Part shown: positions 5,317 through 9,176 of the stretch, in pieces
Layout: every line of letters starts with the position of its first letter
How positions within the stretch are numbered: the first letter of the stretch is position 1
Assembly (NCBI RefSeq): GCF_900491745.1
Contig: NZ_UETR01000068.1
Span: 1 to 9,176, forward strand
DNA length: 9,176 nt
DNA from: Amarolinea aalborgensis
Lineage (GTDB): Bacteria > Chloroflexota > Anaerolineae > SSC4 > Amarolineaceae
Direction of reading: 5' to 3'
Made by a program: the position numbers and the translations under genes
Notes under the pieces: model-generated
Told to the model about the DNA's origin: nothing
Databases searched by the model: none
Seen by the model: only the letters and a program-made list of their open reading frames with translations

Positions 5317-5320
5317 AGCG

Positions 5321-5950
5321 CTAGAACTGTAATGCAATTACTCCTACGATGATGATCCAAATAATGTATGTCAGCACGTTGAATCGATTCGGCCAGCCCA
5401 TATTGACATGGGGACCACCAACCTCGCCAGCCTTTGGATCTTTGATTCGAGAGATGATTATGGTTGCAAAATAGGTAACCATCCCAATCCAAGCCAAGAC
5501 TATTCCAAATATTAATATGCCCTGATATGCCAACCACGAGGGATTGTGAAGCAGACTGCGGACCGCCAGTGTGGCTGCGATTGGGAATGTAAGAATGACG
5601 ATCACTCCACAGATTTTATGAATTGTGTTTACTAAACTGTTGGTATCATTAGTAATTGGGTCAGTCTTGAAAATCCCAGCGCCGAATAGAGCGATCACAA
5701 TCAGGACGAACGACCAACGGCTAATTGTCCCGCTGATAGGTGATAAAGTAGGCCAAATGGTGATCAGAAGACCAAGAACACTTGCCCCCCAACAAAAGAA
5801 TGCCAGTCTCATCATCCAACCATAACGTCCGATCTCATATTCACTAATCATACGCCAGGATGGATCGAGTTCTCGTTTCAGGAAATGAAGTAGGAAAAGA
5901 ATGGCAAGGAAGGCAGAAGCAAATATAGTCGAGATATATTCGGTTGCCAT
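5321..5950 (-). CDS. DUF998-family six-helix membrane protein
   Basis: A 209-residue integral membrane protein with six hydrophobic segments at about 4-23, 45-67, 78-95, 107-130, 141-166 and 191-207. Between segments 1 and 2 stands KRELDPSWRMISEYEIGRYG (25-44), then WMMRLAFF, the signature of the DUF998 family (LDP..xxISEYxxGxYGWxM). GAGIFKTDP (90-98) and NTIHKICG (108-115) are its second conserved patch. DUF998 proteins have no established biochemical role; they sit in the cytoplasmic membrane. The ATG at 5950 has AAGGA about 11 bases upstream and lies only 25 bases inside the cassette, with no promoter seen. AT-richer codon use than its neighbours suggests a separate origin. Confidence 0.82.
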   Translation of the reverse strand: MATEYISTIFASAFLAILFLLHFLKRELDPSWRMISEYEIGRYGWMMRLAFFCWGASVLGLLITIWPTLSPISGTISRWSFVLIVIALFGAGIFKTDPITNDTNSLVNTIHKICGVIVILTFPIAATLAVRSLLHNPSWLAYQGILIFGIVLAWIGMVTYFATIIISRIKDPKAGEVGGPHVNMGWPNRFNVLTYIIWIIIVGVIALQF

Positions 5951-5974
5951 GTTTCATTCATCCTTTCTGGGGCT

Positions 5975-6068
5975 GCCGAACGGCGGGTGTAAGCAGCGGC
6001 TGCGCCAAGGCAACCCACAATCGTGCGAGCTCCACCGGCGCAGCCGTCAGCTTGACGCAAGGTTAGGC
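5975..6068 (-). other. attC G, about 94 bp
   Basis: R' is GTTCGGC and R'' is GCCTAAC on the minus strand (GCCGAAC 5975-5981; GTTAGGC 6062-6068). The stem AAGCTGACGGCTGCGCC against AAGCAGCGGCTGCGCC differs mainly by an extra A on the L'' side. R'' matches the start of the ankyrin cassette at attC H (TTAGGCC). The loop region is shared with attC B. Confidence 0.82.
5989..6030. repeat. 42-bp exact direct repeat, copy 2 (in attC G)
   Basis: This block is identical by eye to 1754-1795 in attC B, in the same orientation. Recombination between the copies would delete about 4.2 kb, carrying five cassette genes sets. Confidence 0.85.
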
Positions 6069-6135
6069 CCGTGGCCTTGACCAGCCCCACCCAACGAGAC
6101 CTGCCGACCATGATGGCGAATCGTGCTTGATCGTC
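6062..6135 (-). repeat. Cassette 3' tail element, copy G
   Basis: It lies between the ankyrin stop and attC G. On the plus strand, from GTTAGGC, the box CCATGATGGCGAATC has its ATG at offset 48. CAACGAGACC before it parallels CGACGAGACC in copy I. This is the most diverged copy in the ATGAC stem, with ATGAT instead. Confidence 0.55.
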
Positions 6136-6164
6136 GATCTCCGTCAGTCGGCTGGAAGCAGGGG

Positions 6165-6770
6165 TTAGGCGTTTGCACCACGTTCGATCAGTAGACTTGC
6201 CAACTCAGGATAGCCGTAATGGCGTCTCGCCAAGTCGAGAGGTGTTTGCTGGTTACAACTTCCGACCGCTAAGGCTGCGCCAGCGTCAATAAGAATCTGG
6301 GCTGTCTCCAGATGATTCGGCAGTTCACGTCTTTCGATGTTGCCATAAACTGCATAGTGAATGGGGGTCTCGCCATCTACGTCGCATGCATTCATGTCGG
6401 CGCCATTTTCAATCAGGGTTCGAGTAACTGAGCAATTACCATATGCGGCAGCCACATGTAGCGGTGTTTGGTTGCGGACGTTTCTGGCTTCGACACTAGC
6501 TCCATGTTGAACGAGGAGCATGGCTTCCGTAGCGGTACCATCCACTGCTACCAAGTGTAGTGGCGTCTCACCGTAACGGTTACAGATTGTTGCTCGTGCG
6601 CCAGCCTGCAACAAGTGGCAAAACACATCTTCGTATTCCACAGCAAAGAAGAGCGGTGTCTCGCCATCTTCTACAACTATGTTGACATCATCACCAAGTT
6701 CAATTAGCCTATGTGCGATGGCCGGATGCCCATCCATCAGTGCCGAAATAAGCGGAATGTTGCACTTCAT
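6165..6770 (-). CDS. Ankyrin-repeat protein
   Basis: A 201-residue protein built almost wholly of ankyrin repeats. The repeat cue G-x-TP-(L/I) occurs at about 36-40, 67-71, 101-104, 133-137 and 175-178, with LL-x-x-GA or LI-x-x-GA ends (LLQAGA, LLVQHGA, LIENGADMN, LIDAGA, LLIERGANA). A first degenerate repeat fills 1-30. No signal peptide, membrane segment or added enzyme domain is present, so it is likely a cytoplasmic protein-binding module with unknown partner. The start ATG at 6770 has only a weak ribosome site (GAGAA). It lies about 48 bases inside the cassette. The stop TAA lies within a GCCTAAC heptamer at 6163-6169, a second copy of the R'' sequence about 100 bases before the true one. 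Confidence 0.85.
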   Translation of the reverse strand: MKCNIPLISALMDGHPAIAHRLIELGDDVNIVVEDGETPLFFAVEYEDVFCHLLQAGARATICNRYGETPLHLVAVDGTATEAMLLVQHGASVEARNVRNQTPLHVAAAYGNCSVTRTLIENGADMNACDVDGETPIHYAVYGNIERRELPNHLETAQILIDAGAALAVGSCNQQTPLDLARRHYGYPELASLLIERGANA

Positions 6771-6812
6771 GTCATAATGTTCTCGATACCTGCCAGCGTT
6801 TCCCGCCCGACG

Positions 6813-6935
6813 GCCTAACGCCCCGGTGACCGGCTGGGGGAGAGCGGGTACAAACTATCCAGACCCAACCAGATGTTACGGGCGACCGGCAAAAAGGCCG
6901 GGATCACCCCCAGTCCGGTGCAATGGATGTTCGAC
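6813..6935 (-). other. attC H, about 123 bp
   Basis: R' is GTTAGGC and R'' is GTCGAAC on the minus strand (GCCTAAC 6813-6819; GTTCGAC 6929-6935). The long stem ACCGG-A-CTGGGGG pairs with CCCCCAG-CCGGT; the A is extrahelical on the L'' side, the textbook attC asymmetry. R'' fits the start of the HigBA cassette (TTCGACGGC versus TTCGGCGGC). Confidence 0.85.
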
Positions 6936-6979
6936 GGCGTGGCCCATAGGCATAGTTGCTGTTCTTATGTTCGCACTGG

Positions 6980-7318
6980 TTACGCCAACACAGGTGTCAG
7001 TGGCTGGCGAACCTTCACTTCTCGCTTCACTCGCTCTGCCAGTGCTGCTTCTGCCACTTCCAAATCGTAGCGCGCCTGCAAGCGCATCCAGACGTTGGCA
7101 CTGGTGCCAAAGTAACGCGCCAAGCGCAGGGCAGTATCAGCTGTCACCGTACGTTTGCCGTGGACGATTTGGCTAATGCGCAAGGCAGATACACCCAGGT
7201 CTTGGGCGAGACGGTACTGAGTTAAGCCGAGCGGCTTCATGAAATCTTCGAGCAGCACTTCGCCAGGATGGACAGGTGGCAAACGTTCTTCCTCGGCACT
7301 GTTGATTTGGCTAGTCAT
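6980..7318 (-). CDS. higA: HigA-family antitoxin (XRE helix-turn-helix)
   Basis: A 112-residue antitoxin. LPPVHPGEVLLEDFMKPLGL (13-32) is the HigA entry motif. TQYRLAQDLGV, SALRISQIVHGKRTVTADTA and LRLARYFG (33-71) form the helix-turn-helix, then VWMRLQARYDLEVAE (76-90) and a basic tail. HigA binds and neutralises HigB and represses the shared promoter. The ATG at 7318 is chosen over the longer open frame because it has GAGG 8 bases upstream and the family's usual length. It overlaps higB by 8 bases, giving the reversed toxin-first order of higBA. The palindromes at the higB promoter are the likely operators. The same family supplied the antitoxin half of the chimera at 1826-2485. Confidence 0.9.
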   Translation of the reverse strand: MTSQINSAEEERLPPVHPGEVLLEDFMKPLGLTQYRLAQDLGVSALRISQIVHGKRTVTADTALRLARYFGTSANVWMRLQARYDLEVAEAALAERVKREVKVRQPLTPVLA

Positions 7319-7595
7319 GATAATCCTCGATCTTGACCTGTTTCGCTTTTCCCGCTTCCCAGTAGAAGCAAACTCGCCATTGCTCGTTGATCCGGATGCT
7401 GTATTGTCCGGCACGGTCACCGCGCAGAAGTTCGAGTCGGTTCCCAGGGGGCGAGCGCAGGTCTTGTAAATCATCGGCATCTTCCAAGTAGAGCAACTTG
7501 CGGCGGGCGGTCTTTTGGATGGTCGAAGGCAACTGGCGTGAAACTCGCCCATTGAAGATCTTTTCAGTTTCTTCATCCGCAAATGATTCTATCAT
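7311..7595 (-). CDS. higB: HigB-family toxin (RelE/ParE-superfamily mRNA interferase)
   Basis: A 94-residue toxin. MIESFADEETEKIFNG (1-16) matches the usual HigB opening (MIKSFADKETE). RRKLLYLEDADDLQDLRSPP (31-50), then NRLELLRGDRAGQYSIRINE (52-71) and QWRVCFYW (72-79), with the end VKIEDYHD, are the family core. HigB cleaves ribosome-bound mRNA; nothing essential looks missing. The start is fixed by the conserved N-terminus. It sits right on the promoter: the -10 ends 6 bases before the ATG, so the mRNA would begin at or next to the start codon. This is the first gene of the cassette, with higA overlapping its 3' end. Confidence 0.9.
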   Translation of the reverse strand: MIESFADEETEKIFNGRVSRQLPSTIQKTARRKLLYLEDADDLQDLRSPPGNRLELLRGDRAGQYSIRINEQWRVCFYWEAGKAKQVKIEDYHD

Positions 7596-7637
7596 ATCGC
7601 GATATTATCATGACACGTTACTGTCGTCAAATTTGAC
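7594..7637 (-). promoter_or_regulatory. higBA promoter with two palindromes; leaderless start predicted
   Basis: On the minus strand TTGACG (7625-7630), 17 bases and TAATAT (7602-7607) form a strong sigma-70 promoter, also with TGA as an extended -10. Two perfect 12-bp palindromes cover it: GTCAAATTTGAC (7626-7637) over the -35 and ATATCGCGATAT (7594-7605) over the -10 and the first two bases of the higB start codon. They are probable HigA operators. The expected start of RNA falls at the A of the higB ATG. Confidence 0.72.
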
Positions 7638-7685
7638 TGGATCACTCCCGGCTTTACTATTGGCCTGCCCTGATGGTAGTCAGCC

Positions 7686-7780
7686 GCCGAACGGCCAGGT
7701 TCACCTGCGGCTGCGCCACACGTACCTGCAATCCGGAAAGTGGTTCCCAGCGCAGCCGTCACCTGGAACCACTGTTAGGC
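7686..7780 (-). other. attC I, about 95 bp
   Basis: R' is GTTCGGC and R'' is GCCTAAC on the minus strand (GCCGAAC 7686-7692; GTTAGGC 7774-7780). TGACGGCTGCG pairs with CGCAGCCGCA, with the extra A on the L'' side. R'' (TTAGGC) does not quite match the start of its own cassette at attC J (TTGGGC). Confidence 0.82.
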
Positions 7781-7850
7781 CGCTGCCCCAGCCGCGCCCG
7801 CCCGACGAGACCCGCTGCCCATGACGGCGAACCTGGCGGCCTGTCATCGC
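7774..7850 (-). repeat. Cassette 3' tail element, copy I
   Basis: It lies between the stop at 7862 and attC I. On the plus strand, from GTTAGGC: GCCCGACGAGACC, then GCCCATGACGGCGAACC with ATG at offset 47. ATGAC (7821-7825) and GTCAT (7843-7847) form the inverted repeat seen also in copy C. Best preserved copy. Confidence 0.62.
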
Positions 7851-7861
7851 TGGATTGACGA

Positions 7862-8221
7862 TTAATCGCCCGGTGTTTCCAACGCGTTTTGGGCAGCAAG
7901 CGATTGATAGAAACTCAACGGCGCCGCGAGCGCCTCCAGCAATTCGCTCGGCAGGCTTTCGCGTTCCAGAAGTCCAACCACAATCGCATACGCGACGTTC
8001 ATGTCAGGCGAGCCGCTGTTGTAGCGGTTGAATAGCTCCCGCGATGGGCCGACTTCGTATTGATGAAGGCAGTGACTCAGTTCACCACTACTGATTCGGC
8101 CGTCGCGCCATTCTGCGAAGCTTCGGTCGAGTTGGCTCAGTTCACCATGCAACTCGCGTTCGTAGGCTGTTGTCAATGCTTCGCGCAGCAACTTCTTGAC
8201 GTGTTTCGAGTGAACCTGCAT
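7862..8221 (-). CDS. Unrecognised 119-residue protein downstream of an HTH gene
   Basis: I do not recognise this family. It is a soluble, mostly helical, charged protein: KHVKKLLREALTTAYERELH (6-25), then a compact patch FAEWRDGRISSGELSHCLHQ (35-54) and GPSRELFNRYN (58-68), then MNVAYAIVVGLLERESLP (74-91) and a helical end. No signal peptide, membrane segment or metal site is visible. It starts 9 bases after the stop of the winged-helix gene and shares its cassette, so the two are probably cotranscribed and may act together. The GGAG for the ATG at 8221 overlaps the end of that gene at a rather long distance (12 bases). Confidence 0.7.
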   Translation of the reverse strand: MQVHSKHVKKLLREALTTAYERELHGELSQLDRSFAEWRDGRISSGELSHCLHQYEVGPSRELFNRYNSGSPDMNVAYAIVVGLLERESLPSELLEALAAPLSFYQSLAAQNALETPGD

Positions 8222-8230
8222 GTGCGGTGT

Positions 8231-8467
8231 TTACTCCAAAGGCGGCAATTGCTGAACCGGTAGCAGCACCTCGATGCTACGCGCCTGTCTGGGCGTGCGC
8301 CTGAGCAGACCCTTCTCCTCTAATCGGAGAATCATGTCATGGACAGCCGGCGGCGAAACACGAAAATAACGTTGCATGTCCGATTCTGCCGGTGGGTAGC
8401 CGTTGATTTTGGTGTAGTAGTAGATGAAGGCCAGATACTGACCTTGTTGGTGAGTGTAGTCCAGCAT
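8231..8467 (-). CDS. Small LexA-type winged-helix DNA-binding protein
   Basis: A 78-residue protein resembling only the N-terminal DNA-binding domain of LexA. It shows a QGQYLAFIYYYTKINGYPPA opening helix and turn (8-27), SDMQRYFRVSPPAVHDMILR (29-48) as the helix-turn-helix with the recognition helix after SPP, LEEKGLL (49-55), and a wing with RTPRQARSIEVLLP (57-70). There is no peptidase domain, so it cannot be cleaved like LexA; it is a stand-alone regulator or partner. The frame is open up to 8641, but that part reads through attC J and the leader; the ATG at 8467, just after GATGAGGGA, begins the conserved domain. Immediately downstream is the 119-residue gene. Confidence 0.8.
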   Translation of the reverse strand: MLDYTHQQGQYLAFIYYYTKINGYPPAESDMQRYFRVSPPAVHDMILRLEEKGLLRRTPRQARSIEVLLPVQQLPPLE

Positions 8468-8512
8468 TCCCTCATCTCGGCAGTATGGTGTCCGATTTCG
8501 CGTGGCCTCGAT

Positions 8513-8568
8513 GGCAAGTCGTACCTCATCCTGTCGGTTGGCCCACGGTGTTATATCGGACGCCCAAC
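8513..8568 (-). repeat. Cassette 5' leader element, copy J
   Basis: It runs from the attC J R' box inward on the minus strand: GTTGGGCGTCC, TATAAC, GTGGGCCAACCGA, 11 bases, ACGACTTGCC. It aligns without gaps with copy F although the genes that follow (HTH regulator versus DinJ antitoxin) are unrelated. Confidence 0.6.
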
Positions 8569-8690
8569 GGATTGGCTCAGCGGCAGCGGCAAGGGTAAAC
8601 GGAACGCCTTTGTTATTATCGCGCAACTCGGCAAAATGCACAGCGTACCAGCAGCGGCAGAGCCGCTGTCCGCTGGAGCCGGTGTTGGGC
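8562..8690 (-). other. attC J, about 129 bp
   Basis: R' is GTTGGGC and R'' is GCCCAAC on the minus strand (GCCCAAC 8562-8568; GTTGGGC 8684-8690). The arms GGCTC-AGCGG-CAGCGGC and GGCTCCAGCGGACAGCGGC match perfectly apart from two extra bases (C and A) on the L'' side. R'' extends to match the start of the next cassette (TTGGGCGGC at 9129-9137). Confidence 0.85.
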
Positions 8691-8728
8691 GGCTTTACTC
8701 TTTCTACTGCTTTCTTTTACCTTCAGCC

Positions 8729-9103
8729 CTACGCCTGCCGAATACGTTCGCTCGTGTTATATCCTCGCTCTCCAAACGGCTGCAACTGCTCCAGCCAAAT
8801 CTGTTCCAGTAACGTCAATTCATCTTCCACATTGAAATTCGGATCGTCTCTTACTTTCACCACCTCTACCACTTCAAAAACGAACTTGTCTTCACCATAC
8901 TCATCCCACTCAGCTTGAAGTGCCTTATTTGTGTGGCTGCCAATTCGTAACATGAATTGGTGACCATTCAAGGGCCCATCAAGATTCAAGCTGCTACCAA
9001 GCAATACCTTGCCATTCACGGCATTCTTCACCTGAAAGATACCGGCTGTCTTTGGTCGCTCCTTATATTCTCTTTGAATTTCTTTTCTCGACTTTGCCAT
9101 CAT
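8729..9103 (-). CDS. Small GIY-YIG nuclease-family protein, altered active site
   Basis: A 124-residue single-domain protein. TAGIFQVKNAVNGKVLLGSS (19-38) is the GIY-YIG core, with GIF and LLG in place of GIY and YIG. LNLDGPLNGHQFMLRIGSH (39-57), then ALQAEWDEYGEDKFVFEVVE (61-80) and LLEQIWLEQLQPFGERGYN (98-116) give the rest, with E100 as candidate metal-binding Glu. The Arg usually found where this protein has NGHQ (relatives have N-R-H-R) is absent, and the YIG tyrosine is Leu, so catalysis is doubtful. The ATG at 9103 or the next codon at 9100 could start; GAGA lies just upstream. Sole gene of its cassette; no promoter seen. Unrelated in its tail to the larger GIY-YIG protein at 3542-4291. 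Confidence 0.78.
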   Translation of the reverse strand: MMAKSRKEIQREYKERPKTAGIFQVKNAVNGKVLLGSSLNLDGPLNGHQFMLRIGSHTNKALQAEWDEYGEDKFVFEVVEVVKVRDDPNFNVEDELTLLEQIWLEQLQPFGERGYNTSERIRQA

Positions 9104-9131
9104 TGATCTCTTTTTCTAGTTTTATGGAGCC

Positions 9132-9176
9132 GCCCAAAACGGAATATGGGTTATGCGGTGGCAAGTCAGACAGCAG
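9132..9176 (-). other. Start of a further attC, cut by the window edge
   Basis: GCCGCCCAAAAC on the plus strand gives TTTTGGGCGGC on minus, nearly the R' box expected for the small GIY-YIG cassette, whose R'' at attC J extends as GTTGGGCGGC. The remaining bases to 9176 should be its L' arm; no partner arm is in the window. Confidence 0.45.

Noticed and set aside
6163..6169. GCCTAAC at the ankyrin stop as the true R'' box
   Set aside because: The box at 6062-6068 fits the stem spacing and the extended cassette start (TTAGGCC) better.
7319..7582. Long HigA start at 7582
   Set aside because: It would overlap nearly all of higB in another frame; the family starts near the ATG at 7318.
8468..8641. 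N-terminal extension of the winged-helix protein to 8641
   Set aside because: It translates attC J and the leader element; the conserved domain starts at the ATG at 8467.
8339..8918. Long plus-strand open frames at the right end
   Set aside because: They are antisense to the HTH gene, attC J and the small GIY-YIG gene, and match no family.
1..9176. CRISPR array or insertion sequence as explanation of the repeats
   Set aside because: Repeats are long, imperfect inverted structures with variable loops at gene boundaries, not short equal-spaced direct repeats; no transposase or terminal inverted repeat was found.

Overview
The window looks like the interior of a chromosomal integron cassette array, or of a CALIN (a cluster of attC sites lacking an integrase). 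Nearly every credible gene is on the minus strand. Nine complete attC-like sites, one orphan half-site and one site cut by the right edge separate short blocks of about 0.6-1.0 kb, each holding one or two small genes. The attC evidence is seen directly: RYYYAAC...GTTRRRY boxes bracket imperfect inverted repeats. In seven of the nine sites a single extra A sits in the stem on the same side, which puts all sites in the same (minus) orientation. In most blocks the first bases match the R'' box at the block's 3' end, as expected of an excisable circular cassette. No integrase, attI, tRNA, rRNA or CRISPR was seen.

Read in the minus direction (high to low coordinate), the cassettes hold: a small GIY-YIG-like protein (8729-9103); a LexA-type winged-helix protein plus an unrecognised 119-residue protein (7862-8467); a higB-higA toxin-antitoxin (TA) pair (6980-7595); an ankyrin-repeat protein (6165-6770); a DUF998-type membrane protein (5321-5950); a dinJ-yafQ TA pair whose toxin is frameshifted (4495-5023); a 249-residue GIY-YIG protein (3542-4291); a BrnT-like toxin with a ribbon-helix-helix antitoxin (2786-3327); a scrambled TA remnant fused to a secreted-protein gene (1826-2661); a RibD/DHFR-like reductase preceded by a gene-poor stretch (778-1739); and a DKNYY-repeat protein cut by the left edge (1-666). 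Four of the eleven blocks are TA modules or remnants, as is typical of large sedentary integrons. The three intact-looking TA promoters are inside their cassettes, so these genes need no array-level promoter.

Two further sequence families are not explained by attC. A 3' tail element, with a CCATGA box a nearly fixed 46-48 bases from the R'' box, lies between the stop codon and attC in four cassettes. A 5' leader with CAACCGA, 11 bases, then ACGAC opens three cassettes. These, with the HigA-secreted protein chimera, are the most unusual items here.

The host is probably an environmental bacterium of medium-high GC. DKNYY repeats, the secreted Ig-like domain and the HTH types would suit Chloroflexota or a similar phylum, but that is a weak inference because cassette genes move between hosts.
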